Both the position numbers and the translations under genes were made by a program. A stretch of DNA of 64,000 nucleotides from an uncultured Oscillospiraceae bacterium (GTDB lineage: Bacteria > Bacillota > Clostridia > Oscillospirales > Oscillospiraceae). A model generated the notes under the pieces. The model made no database searches. It was not told the origin of the DNA and was given only the letters and a program-made list of their open reading frames with translations. Positions 50,243-58,397 of this stretch are shown here, piece after piece. The first letter of the stretch is position 1. Every line of letters starts with the position of its first letter. The stretch is taken from contig CAKTQR010000006.1 of the NCBI GenBank assembly GCA_934597175.1, forward strand, positions 1 to 64,000, written 5' to 3'.

Positions 50243-51175
50243 TCAGTCGTCCTCGCCGCCGCCGATGAACTCTCTTATCAGCGCATCGGGGGCGACCAGA
50301 CTTTCGTCAATTTCGCCGAAAAGCTGAATTGCGGGCAGCACGCTGCGCAGCTCGTCGTAGCGCTCTATGCCCTCGGGGATGGAGGAGAAAAGCTGTGTTG
50401 CCGTGCGATTCATGACCGCAAGCTCGTAGGGAAACGACGAGTCAAACTGGTAGTTTGCCTTGTTTTTAAACGGGGAGATGTACGCCTTTTCGCCGTGACG
50501 CACATTTGCCCACATGCTCATCGTTGCGGCCGGATCAGCGCCGCGGAAGTTGTAGTCACGCACCGTGCGCCGCACAAGACGAAACCATGTGCCCTTGAAC
50601 ACGACCGAGCCGTTAAACTCAACATTGCTGCGTGCCGAGATATAGAGCTTGAATGCCTCGGGGTGGCGCTCGGTGATCATGTCGTTGAGCGCATGGATGC
50701 CCTCAAACACGACGACCTCGTCCTTTTTGAGCTTAATGGACTTTGACGGCTCGAACATGCGCATCTGGCGGGAAAACTCGTACTTGGGCACATAGATGCG
50801 CTTGCCCTGGGCGAGCAGGTCAAAGTGCTCGTTTAAAAGCTCCATGTCAAGGCACAGGGGAGACTCAAGATCGATCTCGCCCTCGGCCGTGCGGGGTGCG
50901 GTAGCCGGGTCTACCGTCACAAAATAATCGTCCATGCCGACATAGTGGGCGTGCACGCCCTTGCGCTCAAGCGCCTCGCTTATCTTGCGGGCAGTCGTCG
51001 TCTTGCCCGAGCCGGACGGCCCTGACAGCAGGACGATGGGGCTGTTTTTCCTGTTTTCGATTATTTTATCTGCGGCGGTCTCGACACGCCTGCGGTAAAC
51101 CTCGTCGCACTCTTCGATAAAGCCCTTGGGGTCGGCGACGGTCTTGAAGTTGATATCACTGAGCTGATATGCCAT
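50243..51175 (-). CDS. Uridine kinase-like P-loop kinase
   Basis: The 310-aa protein has Walker A LLSGPSGSGKTTTARK (about residues 49-64), the uridine-kinase-type DDYF stretch (about 81-84), a central LESPLCLDMELL and VVFEGIHALND (about 156-166). The C-terminal about 90 residues extend beyond a standard uridine kinase. It probably phosphorylates a nucleoside or a related small molecule. The ATG at 51175 is preferred because AAAGG lies about 10 nt upstream. The upstream hemZ stop ends two bases before it. Confidence 0.82.
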   Translation of the reverse strand: MAYQLSDINFKTVADPKGFIEECDEVYRRRVETAADKIIENRKNSPIVLLSGPSGSGKTTTARKISEALERKGVHAHYVGMDDYFVTVDPATAPRTAEGEIDLESPLCLDMELLNEHFDLLAQGKRIYVPKYEFSRQMRMFEPSKSIKLKKDEVVVFEGIHALNDMITERHPEAFKLYISARSNVEFNGSVVFKGTWFRLVRRTVRDYNFRGADPAATMSMWANVRHGEKAYISPFKNKANYQFDSSFPYELAVMNRTATQLFSSIPEGIERYDELRSVLPAIQLFGEIDESLVAPDALIREFIGGGEDD

Positions 51176-51177
51176 GT

Positions 51178-52653
51178 TCACTTCACCTTTCTGTAAAAAT
51201 CTATGATACCCTGCTTATCCGAGCAGGTCTTTTCTATACCGGATATGTATTCCGTGGGGTACTTCGGCGCAAAAAGCCGGATGTTTCTGCCCGAGCCCTC
51301 GGACACGAGCTTTGTCGAGCCGCCGCCTCCGACGGCGATTATCGAGCACAGCTCCTCCATGATGCATACATTGTACAGGTTTATATACCCGTCCTTCGTC
51401 CAGCCGACATTCTCAAAGCCGCCGGACATGAACTTCTGCCGGTAGAGGTAATAGGGGGAGTACCCATTGCCCCGCAATGCTGATCCGGCAATATCGAGCA
51501 TGCGCCCGACCTCCGCCGCCGTGGGAAGTGCGCTTCCCTCAAGCGTTATGCGTGAGCCCTTTTTGAGCGACAGCGTGTGCACCGTGATATTCTCCGGCGC
51601 AAGTGCGATGACCTTGCCCAGCGTCTGCTCAAAGCCCGAGACCGTGTCGGAGGTGAGCCCGGCGATGAGGTCCATGTTCACCGCCATGCCGCCGACGGAG
51701 CGCACCTTGCCGAGGGCGTCGATTATATCCTGCGCCGTGTGCTTGCGGCCGATAGCGTCGAGCACGGAGTCGACCATCGTCTGCGGATTTACGCTGACCC
51801 TGTCAACACCGTGAGCTTTCAAAACACGCAGCTTCTCGGTCGTTATCGTGTCGGGACGACCCGCCTCGACGGTGTATTCACGCAGCTGCGTAAGGTCAAA
51901 GCAGTCCTCTATCTTTGCACACAGCCGGTCGAGCTGCCCGGCTGACAGCGTCGTGGGCGTGCCGCCGCCCATGTATATTGATATGATATGCAGCCCGAGC
52001 TCATTTACTGCCTTTGCCGCAGCGTCGATCTCAAGCATCAGCGTATCGAGAAACGGCGGGATGAGCTTCATGCTCTTTTGCACCGATTGGCTCACAAAGC
52101 TGCAATACGAGCAGCGTGTCGGGCAAAACGGGATGCCGACATACAGGCAGATATCCTTATCACCCAGGCTTTCTGCGACCGAGCGGGTCACGAGCGAGGT
52201 GTCACGGCACAGCGCCGCACGCTCGGGGCTCACATCGTATTCGGCGATAAAACGCCGCATCGCCGTGTCGGGGTCAGGTGTCTCGTCGAGCATTGCGCAA
52301 AACAGCTTGCCCGGCCTCACGCCGGTGAGCGCACCCCAAGCCGGGCGGCTGTGTCCCGAGCGGAGAGCGGCACGGTAAAAGGCGTTTTTAATGATGCGGC
52401 TGCAAAGCTTGTCACGGCTGAGGTCGTCCTCGGCAAGCCCGGCGTTAAATGCCGACCGTCCGACAAAAACCTCGTCGCCCTTGACCATGCGGCACACGCA
52501 GGTGACAAACTTTTTGCCCTCGTGCAGGCTCAGCTCGACCCTGTCGCCTGTTGGCTTGCCCTCGGGGTACTCGGGGCGCTCGGCGGGGTAGAGCGAGAGC
52601 ATCATCTGCTCGGCTGCGTATTTATAATCGTGTCCGATGAGATACAGCTTCAC
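51178..52653 (-). CDS. hemZ: Coproporphyrinogen III dehydrogenase-like radical SAM protein HemZ
   Basis: The 491-aa protein has the radical SAM cluster GIPFCPTRCSYCSF (about residues 166-179), SIYMGGGTPTTLS (about 223-235), EAGRPDT and VSVNPQTM. The long N-terminal domain (about 1-160) is typical of HemZ rather than HemN. It is expected to oxidise coproporphyrinogen III anaerobically, but no other haem genes are nearby and the role may differ in this lineage. The GTG at 52653 is fixed by AAGGAG 8 nt upstream. Confidence 0.85.
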   Translation of the reverse strand: MKLYLIGHDYKYAAEQMMLSLYPAERPEYPEGKPTGDRVELSLHEGKKFVTCVCRMVKGDEVFVGRSAFNAGLAEDDLSRDKLCSRIIKNAFYRAALRSGHSRPAWGALTGVRPGKLFCAMLDETPDPDTAMRRFIAEYDVSPERAALCRDTSLVTRSVAESLGDKDICLYVGIPFCPTRCSYCSFVSQSVQKSMKLIPPFLDTLMLEIDAAAKAVNELGLHIISIYMGGGTPTTLSAGQLDRLCAKIEDCFDLTQLREYTVEAGRPDTITTEKLRVLKAHGVDRVSVNPQTMVDSVLDAIGRKHTAQDIIDALGKVRSVGGMAVNMDLIAGLTSDTVSGFEQTLGKVIALAPENITVHTLSLKKGSRITLEGSALPTAAEVGRMLDIAGSALRGNGYSPYYLYRQKFMSGGFENVGWTKDGYINLYNVCIMEELCSIIAVGGGGSTKLVSEGSGRNIRLFAPKYPTEYISGIEKTCSDKQGIIDFYRKVK

Positions 52654-52683
52654 GGCAAAGCTCCTTTTGCAAAAACTTTTGCC

Positions 52684-52712
52684 ATTATAACACATGGCGG
52701 CAAAATAATAAA
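52684..52712 (-). promoter_or_regulatory. Promoter of hemZ and the uridine-kinase-like gene
   Basis: On the minus strand a clear TATAAT (52684-52689) has a weak TTTATT -35 (52707-52712) at 17 nt. Confidence 0.6.
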
Positions 52713-52834
52713 GTGTGTCATCATCTGTATTACAAAATATAACTTGCAGCGAAAAATTGTAAGGTCAAACATAGCAAAATGCAAAAAACAAAGCAAAAAT
52801 TTTGTGGAATTGTGCCGATTCGAATGATAGCATG

Positions 52835-52863
52835 TTTACAAAAATCCGAAATTGTGCTTAAAT
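52835..52863 (+). promoter_or_regulatory. Possible promoter of the PLP aminotransferase
   Basis: TTTACA (52835-52840), a 17-nt spacer and TTAAAT (52858-52863). The -10 box is imperfect. The 270-nt gap between divergent genes holds nothing else recognised. Confidence 0.45.
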
Positions 52864-52923
52864 ATATCTGTATATCGTGAACCAGACATCTGACATGGTT
52901 CAAAAACAGGAGGAAATGTTTTT

Positions 52924-54111
52924 ATGGTTAGATTCTCAAGCAGAATGAACCTTCTCAAGGGTTCCGCAATTCGTGAGCTGCTGGCACTGGCCAACAAGCC
53001 CGAAATTCTTTCTTTTGCAGGCGGCATGCCCGCACCCGAGCTGTTCCCCGTTGACAAGATCAAGGCAGCTACCGATGCAGTTATGGACGAGGCCGGTCAG
53101 GTCGCTCTCCAGTATTCCAGCACCAACGGCTTTGAGCACTTCCGTCAGCAGATCGCAGATCGCATGGAAGCAAAGCTCAACATCAAGACCAGCGCAGACA
53201 ACATCCTCGTGACCTCCGGCTCACAGCAGGGTCTTGACTACTCGGCTCGTGTTTTCGTTAACCCCGGCGACACCATCATCATCGAGAGCCCGTCCTACCT
53301 CGGCGCACTCAACGCATTCAAGGCATGTGAGCCCAACTTCGTTGCTATCCCCACCGACGGCGACGGCATGATCATGGAAGAGCTCGAGAAGGTCCTTGCT
53401 ACCAACGACAGCGTCAAGATGATCTATGTCATCCCCGACTTCCAGAATCCCTCCGGCCGCACCTGGCCCATGGAGCGTCGTGAGAAGTTCATGGAGATCA
53501 TCAACAAGTACGAGATCCCCGTCATCGAGGATAACCCCTACGGCGAGCTGCGCTTTGAGGGCGAGTACCTGCCCGCACTCAAGAGCATGGACACCAAGGG
53601 CCTCGTAGTCTTCCTCGGCACTTTCTCCAAGATCCTCGCTCCCGGCTACCGTCTCGGCTGGGTCTGCGCCGACGGTGAGATCCTTGCAAAGTACAACTTC
53701 CTTGCTCAGGCAGCCTCCCTTCAGGCTTCCACAGAGGCACAGCTCGTTGTCTCCAAGTTCATCGACATGTACGACCTTGACGAGCATGTTGCAGCCATCA
53801 AGGATTGCTACCGCAAGCGCCGTGATGTCATGATGGCTACCATGGAGCGTGAGTTCCCCGAAGAGGCAAAGTTCACTCACCCCAACGGCGGTCTGTTCAC
53901 TTGGGTCGAGCTTCCCGAGTACATCAACACCAATGAGATGGCCAAGGAGTGCCTCAAGCGCAATGTCGCATATGTTCCCGGCGACGGCTTCTTCCCCGAT
54001 GCAGGCCACAACAACTGCATCCGCCTGAACTACTCCTGCATGCCCGAAGACAAGATCGAGAAGGGCATGACCATTCTCGGCCAGGTCATCAAGGAGTACC
54101 TCAAGAAGTAA
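52924..54111 (+). CDS. PLP-dependent aminotransferase (LysN/aminoadipate type)
   Basis: The 395-aa protein begins MVRFSSRMNLLKGSAIREL. The start SFAGGMPAPELFP (about residues 36-48), the cofactor Asp in IPDFQNPSGRTW, IEDNPYGELRFEG and the PLP Lys in LGTFSKILAPGYRLGW (about 236-251) place it with the aminoadipate/aromatic/branched-chain aminotransferases related to MocR domains. There is no helix-turn-helix. The exact substrate is unknown. Codon use is strongly biased to C- and G-ending preferred codons, hinting at high expression. GGAGG lies 10 nt upstream. Confidence 0.88.
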   Translation: MVRFSSRMNLLKGSAIRELLALANKPEILSFAGGMPAPELFPVDKIKAATDAVMDEAGQVALQYSSTNGFEHFRQQIADRMEAKLNIKTSADNILVTSGSQQGLDYSARVFVNPGDTIIIESPSYLGALNAFKACEPNFVAIPTDGDGMIMEELEKVLATNDSVKMIYVIPDFQNPSGRTWPMERREKFMEIINKYEIPVIEDNPYGELRFEGEYLPALKSMDTKGLVVFLGTFSKILAPGYRLGWVCADGEILAKYNFLAQAASLQASTEAQLVVSKFIDMYDLDEHVAAIKDCYRKRRDVMMATMEREFPEEAKFTHPNGGLFTWVELPEYINTNEMAKECLKRNVAYVPGDGFFPDAGHNNCIRLNYSCMPEDKIEKGMTILGQVIKEYLKK

Positions 54112-54121
54112 TTAGTTCATT

Positions 54122-54154
54122 AAACAGGTCAGACAATAGTCTGACCTGTTTTTC
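54122..54154 (+). terminator. Terminator of the PLP aminotransferase gene
   Basis: A 13-bp stem (AAACAGGTCAGAC), loop AATA and five T. Confidence 0.92.
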
Positions 54155-54199
54155 TTATACTTGATTTTCAAAAAAGTTTAGACACTTTAAAGAAAAGTG

Positions 54200-54228
54200 T
54201 TGCAAAATGCGGACTAATGATATATTAT
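54200..54228 (+). promoter_or_regulatory. Promoter upstream of the hotdog thioesterase
   Basis: TTGCAA (54200-54205), a 17-nt spacer and TATTAT (54223-54228). Confidence 0.7.
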
Positions 54229-54243
54229 TAACACAGTCAACAA

Positions 54244-54302
54244 GACTGCGCCCCCCCGCAGTCAGCCCCCGAGACCCACAAAGTCTCGGGGGCAACCTTT
54301 TT
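54244..54302 (+). promoter_or_regulatory. Tandem stem-loops with terminator in the thioesterase leader
   Basis: The first stem is GACTGCG (54244-54250) with CGCAGTC (54257-54263) around CCCCCC. The second is a terminator-like 11-bp stem GCCCCCGAGAC (54265-54275) with its complement (54283-54293), followed by AACCTTTTT. RNA from the promoter would be only about 65 nt if it ends here, so this is either a small RNA or a conditional terminator. Confidence 0.6.
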
Positions 54303-54366
54303 CCTTGTAAAAGAGAGTGCGGTGTGTTAGAATATGCTCATCTTTTAAAACAAAAGGAGAAATACC

Positions 54367-54753
54367 ATGGAAATAGGAATCAAGGGCAGAGCAGAGACTG
54401 TCGTTAATCACGAGAACACCGCAAAGTTCGTGGGCTCGGGCGAGCTCGAGGTCTTTGCAACCCCGCAGATGATCGCTCTCATGGAGCAGGCAGCGGCTTC
54501 CTCCGTTGCAGGCGAGCTTGAAGAAGGTCAGGGCACTGTCGGCACGCTTTTGAATGTCAGCCACGACGCTGCGACCCCTCTCGGCATGAAGGTCTGGGCG
54601 GAGACCGAGCTTATAGAGATCGACCGCCGCAGGCTCGTTTTCGATGTCAAGGCATACGACGAGTGCGGCCTCATCGGTCAGGGCAAGCACGAGCGCTTTA
54701 TTATCCAGAACGACAAGTTCCTTGCCAAGGTCAACGCAAAGGGTGCAAAGTAA
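54367..54753 (+). CDS. Hotdog-fold acyl-CoA thioesterase (fluoroacetyl-CoA thioesterase-like)
   Basis: The 128-aa protein shows FATPQMIALMEQAAA (about residues 30-44) and VSHDAATPLGMKVWAETEL (about 67-85), where the Glu and His correspond to the catalytic acid and His of FlK-type hotdog thioesterases. The true substrate in Clostridia is unlikely to be fluoroacetyl-CoA. GGAGA precedes the ATG. One base separates its stop from the next ATG, so the two genes are translated together. Confidence 0.82.
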   Translation: MEIGIKGRAETVVNHENTAKFVGSGELEVFATPQMIALMEQAAASSVAGELEEGQGTVGTLLNVSHDAATPLGMKVWAETELIEIDRRRLVFDVKAYDECGLIGQGKHERFIIQNDKFLAKVNAKGAK

Positions 54754-54754
54754 A

Positions 54755-55462
54755 ATGAAAAAGTTTATAGTTCTCATCGGCAACTACGGCTCGGGCAAGA
54801 CCGAGATCGCCATTAACCTTGCCGTGAATTCCGCCGCAAAGGGGCTCAACACGCTGGTCGTCGACCTGGACAAGGTCAATGACTATTTCCGCATGTCCGA
54901 CCGTGTGGACCTTTTGAAGGAGAATCATGTCAACCTCGTTTCCCCGACCTTCGCAAGTCAGGGCGTGACGCCCAGCAATATGTCCGCCGCCGTCGCCTCG
55001 GCGTTTGCCGGCGACTGGGATCTGTGCATCTTCGATGTCGGCGGCGACGCAGCGGGCGCAATGTCCTTGGGGCGCTATCACCCCGATTTTGCGGCGCTCG
55101 AGCCGGGTCAGCTTGAGGTGTACGACATTGTAAATGTGTTCCGCCCCATGTCGGAAAGTCCCGAGAAGATAATAAAGCTCAAGGAGGAGATGGAGGGCTT
55201 TGCCCGATTGGAAGTCACGGGCTTTGTCAACAACTCCAATCTTCTTAACTACGCCAGCGCCGATGATATCCGTGCAGGCTACGATGTGCTCAAGGAAACC
55301 AGCGAGATGACCGGTATCCCCGTTGCCCACACCACCGGCAGGAAGAAATTCATCGAGGAGTTTCTTGCCGACGGCAGGGACGAAAAGTATATCGGCGAGC
55401 CCATCGGGCTTGAGACATATATGCACAGGTCTTGGGAGGCGTTCACCAACCTCGGGCTATAA
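54755..55462 (+). CDS. P-loop ATPase of the MinD/ArsA-like class
   Basis: The 235-aa protein begins MKKFIVLIGNYGSGKTEIAI, with Walker A GNYGSGKTE (about residues 9-17). DLDKVNDYFR (about 37-46) and a Walker B-like CIFDVGGDAAG (about 91-101) follow. It resembles deviant-Walker SIMIBI ATPases but has a standard GKT. No partner domain is visible. The function is unknown; its strict coupling to the thioesterase is the main clue. The start is chosen at the ATG immediately after the thioesterase stop. Confidence 0.75.
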   Translation: MKKFIVLIGNYGSGKTEIAINLAVNSAAKGLNTLVVDLDKVNDYFRMSDRVDLLKENHVNLVSPTFASQGVTPSNMSAAVASAFAGDWDLCIFDVGGDAAGAMSLGRYHPDFAALEPGQLEVYDIVNVFRPMSESPEKIIKLKEEMEGFARLEVTGFVNNSNLLNYASADDIRAGYDVLKETSEMTGIPVAHTTGRKKFIEEFLADGRDEKYIGEPIGLETYMHRSWEAFTNLGL

Positions 55463-55470
55463 GAAGCATA

Positions 55471-55511
55471 AAAATACCCCCAATGCAGTTTTTCTGCATT
55501 GGGGGTGTTTT
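55471..55511. terminator. Bidirectional terminator
   Basis: A 13-bp stem (ACCCCCAATGCAG), loop TTTTT, A-rich before and GTTTTG after, between the P-loop ATPase and the convergent cupin gene. Confidence 0.85.
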
Positions 55512-55519
55512 GCGTACTG

Positions 55520-55870
55520 TCAGTTATAGATGACAAGGGCGAGGAACACGACGGGCTCGTCGTTGTTGTTTTTTATCGAGTGACCCTCGCCGTCGGGGCA
55601 GAAGGCGGTGTCACCTGCGCTGAGGGTGACTATCCTGCCGTTGTCGCTGTACTCGGCAACGCCGGAGAGCATGTGGTAAAACTCGCCGTCGCCGGTATGT
55701 AGATGCCAGCCTATCTCGCTGCCCTTGGGCAGCGTGGTTATCGAGAACACACGACCCTTGTTGTAAAGCTCCTCGGGCTTTTCAATGAGGCGGAAAAACT
55801 GCGCACTGCCTTCGCCGCCCTGAACGCCGATGATGCTCTCGACCTTGTGTTCGTCTTTTCTGGTTATCAT
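55520..55870 (-). CDS. Single-domain cupin protein
   Basis: The 116-aa protein has the cupin motif 1 GWHLHTGDGEFYHMLSG (about residues 54-70) and motif 2 region CPDGEGHSIKNNND (about 90-103), giving a His/Glu metal site. It may be a small-molecule isomerase or sensor; there is no further evidence. GGAGG lies 7 nt upstream. It is last gene of a three-gene operon. Confidence 0.82.
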   Translation of the reverse strand: MITRKDEHKVESIIGVQGGEGSAQFFRLIEKPEELYNKGRVFSITTLPKGSEIGWHLHTGDGEFYHMLSGVAEYSDNGRIVTLSAGDTAFCPDGEGHSIKNNNDEPVVFLALVIYN

Positions 55871-55882
55871 GATAAAACCTCC

Positions 55883-56584
55883 TTAATCACGGCGTCTGCC
55901 GCCGACAATGATAAGAAATCTCAGTAGCTGCATGAGCGAGACTGCCAGCGCCGCAACATAGGTCATTGCGGCGGCGGTGAGCACCTGCTTTGCCTGCCTA
56001 TACTCCTCGCCGGTCAGAAGATTCGTCTCCTCGATGGTGTTCAATGCTCTGCGGCTTGCGTCAAACTCCGTCGGCAGGGTCACGAGCTGGAAAACGGTGC
56101 TCAGGCCGAAGCAGGCGACACCGGCATAGGCGAGGATGATGAAGATATCGCCGAACGAGGCAAGCAGCAGACCGATAATGATAAGCGGCACGGAAATTTT
56201 TGCGCCGATGTTAGTTATCGGGACGATGGCGGTGCGAATTTTTACGGGCGCATAGTTCGTTGCGTGCTGAATGGCGTGTCCCACCTCGTGGCAGGCGACG
56301 CCGACGGCGACGGTCGAGGTGCTGCCGTACACATCGTCGGAAAGCCGCACGACATTCGTGCTCGGGTCGTAGTGATCGGTGAGCGAGCCGGAGATATGCT
56401 CGATGCGGACATTGGTAAGCCCGTTGCGGTCGAGCACCCAGCGAGCGGCCTGCGCACCGGTTATCTGCCGGGAATTATAGCTGTTTTTGTACTTTGCGAA
56501 GGTGCTGTTGACCTTGGCGCTTGCCCACATGGCAAACAAAACGGCGGGCAGGACAAGGACGATATATGTCCAGTCAAGATACAT
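55883..56584 (-). CDS. Membrane zinc metallopeptidase (YugP/DUF-type neutral zinc peptidase)
   Basis: The 233-aa protein begins with a transmembrane helix, then has the zinc site ACHEVGHAIQHA (HExxH, about residues 99-110) and at least two later helices (about 130-170 and 205-225). The order and spacing match the YugP family, whose substrates are not known to me. The stop-to-start gap to the LUD gene upstream is 3 nt. Confidence 0.87.
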   Translation of the reverse strand: MYLDWTYIVLVLPAVLFAMWASAKVNSTFAKYKNSYNSRQITGAQAARWVLDRNGLTNVRIEHISGSLTDHYDPSTNVVRLSDDVYGSTSTVAVGVACHEVGHAIQHATNYAPVKIRTAIVPITNIGAKISVPLIIIGLLLASFGDIFIILAYAGVACFGLSTVFQLVTLPTEFDASRRALNTIEETNLLTGEEYRQAKQVLTAAAMTYVAALAVSLMQLLRFLIIVGGRRRD

Positions 56585-56587
56585 GTC

Positions 56588-57184
56588 TTACATCCCCAAT
56601 TCTTCGTTAATGAGCACGACCTCGACGCTCTCCATCTCCATCATCGGCCCCCACAGGACCAGCAGGGCACGGCAGATGCGCTCGGGCGAGCGGCAGTCGT
56701 GGCATTTGCCGTCGATCTTGCACGGCGTTCTGACATCAAAGCGGGTGGCGTTCTGCGTTGCAGCGACATTGCGGGCACGGAAAAGAGCGGAGTCAAAATC
56801 GCCGCAGAGCTTGTTCACACCGGCAACGATGAACACACGCTTTTTGCCGAAGGCAAGCGACGCAAGGCGGTTGCCCTTGCCGTCGATGTTTATAATTTCG
56901 CCCGTCTCGGCGATTGCGTTTGCACTTGAGATGAACACCTTGGCGTCAAGCTCGTTTTTGAGCGTTTCGTCGCCGGGCTCGACCCAGTGCCAGTAGACCT
57001 CGTTTCCGCAGCCTACGAGTTTTTCGTAAAGTCCCATCTGCTGAGCGGTCGTGCAGCCGCCGATGCCGACGGTGGTGTCGTGAATTTTGCCCGTGAGATA
57101 TTCGGCGGCTTCCTCTTTGGTCTCAAAGCGGCTGACCTCGAAGCCACGGCGCTTTAAATTCTTTACTGTCAGTTCAATATCCAT
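56588..57184 (-). CDS. LUD-domain protein (lactate-utilisation LutC/YkgG-like)
   Basis: The 198-aa protein begins MDIELTVKNLKRRGFEVSRF, with a LUD core (VGIGGCTTAQQMGLYEKL, about residues 39-56; VFISSANAIAETGEI, about 83-97). The C-terminal CKIDGKCHDC plus RIC cysteines suggest a metal or Fe-S site. Stand-alone LUD proteins of this type lack the LutAB partners, so lactate oxidation is not implied. The start at 57184 is fixed by GGAGG 7 nt upstream. Confidence 0.85.
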   Translation of the reverse strand: MDIELTVKNLKRRGFEVSRFETKEEAAEYLTGKIHDTTVGIGGCTTAQQMGLYEKLVGCGNEVYWHWVEPGDETLKNELDAKVFISSANAIAETGEIINIDGKGNRLASLAFGKKRVFIVAGVNKLCGDFDSALFRARNVAATQNATRFDVRTPCKIDGKCHDCRSPERICRALLVLWGPMMEMESVEVVLINEELGM

Positions 57185-57218
57185 ATGTATACCTCCAAAC
57201 ACAAAACAGGTTTGACTA

Positions 57219-57247
57219 ATTATATAGCCAAATCGCTTATTTATCAA
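57219..57247 (-). promoter_or_regulatory. Promoter of the LUD-peptidase-cupin operon
   Basis: On the minus strand TTGATA (57242-57247), a 17-nt spacer and TATAAT (57219-57224). The -35 box lies within the last codons of the nucleotidyltransferase. Confidence 0.8.
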
Positions 57248-58283
57248 GACGCTTTTCCATCTCACGCACAAGCTCGGATGCCGAAACGGCAAGCTCCCGG
57301 GCAAGCTCGGTGTCGGCGGCATTTGCGAAAATGCGCACTGCGGCAGCGTCCGGCACGGCGCTTATGCGAAGCTCATAGTCAGAGCCACGAAAGCAAAAGC
57401 CGTCGTCAAACTCTGCGCCCATGTCCATGAACGCAGCGCAGATGCGGTCCATGAGCCGGGCACGGTCTGCGCAGGCGACCTGCTCCCGGTGCATGAATTT
57501 TTTCTCCTCGCCGTGCTTTTTCTCCTCGGTCGGCGTGCTCTCAAAGCCGCCTGCAAGCTCGACATTCAGCCTGCCGTCGAGTGCGTCGACGCAGCACCGG
57601 TAGTAGCTTTTCGGCGTGCCGATATCGCACCAGTAGCCGTCGAGCGGGCAGCCGAGGAGCTTTTCCTCCCGGTCTAAAAGTGCGGGGAAAAGATCCTTTG
57701 CAAAGTCAAAGACCGTACCCTCCGGCACGAGCTCCATCGCCCGGGGCGACACGATGTAGACCCCGGTGTTGACGAGATTCGTGACAACATGCTCCCAATC
57801 GGGCTTTTCAATAAACGAGTGCACGCAGTGATCCCTGCCGCAAAGCGCAAGCCCGTAGCGCAGGGGCTCGGAGTGCGGGTACAGCGCAATGGTCACGGCG
57901 GGGCGGTGCTCTTTATGCGCCTTCATAAGCTCCGTGAGGTCAAAATCGCAGGCTGCGTCGCCGCTTATGACGAGAAAATCGTCGTTTCCGTAGAAATCGG
58001 CGCAGTTTTTAACGCCGCCTGCCGTGCTGAGAGCCTCTTTTTCCACCCTGTAGTGCATGTTAACGCCCAGCCTTTCGCCGCTGCCGAAATAGTTTTTTAT
58101 ATACTCGGGTCTGTATTTTAAGCTTGCGCAGATATCGGTAATGCCGTGCTTTTTTAGTAGCAGCACGATATGCTCCATGACCGGCCTGCCGCACAGCGGG
58201 ACTAAGGGCTTGGGCGTGTCGCCGCTCACGGGCTTTAAGCGCTTGCCCTCGCCGCCTGCCATAATAATCGCTTTCAAATGCAT
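57237..58283 (-). CDS. Sugar-phosphate nucleotidyltransferase with extra C-terminal domain
   Basis: The 348-aa protein has the nucleotidyltransferase signature MAGGEGKRLKPVSGDTPKPL (about residues 8-27), DYLL-type metal region ISGDAACDFD (about 106-115) and VNTGVYIVSP. Residues about 265-348 form a separate domain (CADRARLMDRICAAF, FCFRGSDYELRISAVPDAAA, VRIFANAAD) like the C-terminal domain of phosphohexomutases, lacking the mutase active site. It probably makes an NDP-sugar such as GDP-mannose or NDP-glucose for surface glycans. The ATG at 58283 is used; an adjacent GTG at 58286 is possible. Confidence 0.85.
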   Translation of the reverse strand: MHLKAIIMAGGEGKRLKPVSGDTPKPLVPLCGRPVMEHIVLLLKKHGITDICASLKYRPEYIKNYFGSGERLGVNMHYRVEKEALSTAGGVKNCADFYGNDDFLVISGDAACDFDLTELMKAHKEHRPAVTIALYPHSEPLRYGLALCGRDHCVHSFIEKPDWEHVVTNLVNTGVYIVSPRAMELVPEGTVFDFAKDLFPALLDREEKLLGCPLDGYWCDIGTPKSYYRCCVDALDGRLNVELAGGFESTPTEEKKHGEEKKFMHREQVACADRARLMDRICAAFMDMGAEFDDGFCFRGSDYELRISAVPDAAAVRIFANAADTELARELAVSASELVREMEKRLDK

Positions 58284-58337
58284 CACGCTCCCGATGCTAT
58301 TTTGCGCACGGATGCAAAATTTATTATTCTTTTGCTG

Positions 58338-58366
58338 TTGTAATCATGGCAATACTTTGATATAAT
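58338..58366 (+). promoter_or_regulatory. Promoter of the gdpP operon
   Basis: TTGTAA (58338-58343), a 17-nt spacer and TATAAT (58361-58366). Confidence 0.75.
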
Positions 58367-58397
58367 TTAATATCAATTTGTACTTGCGGAGACAAAA

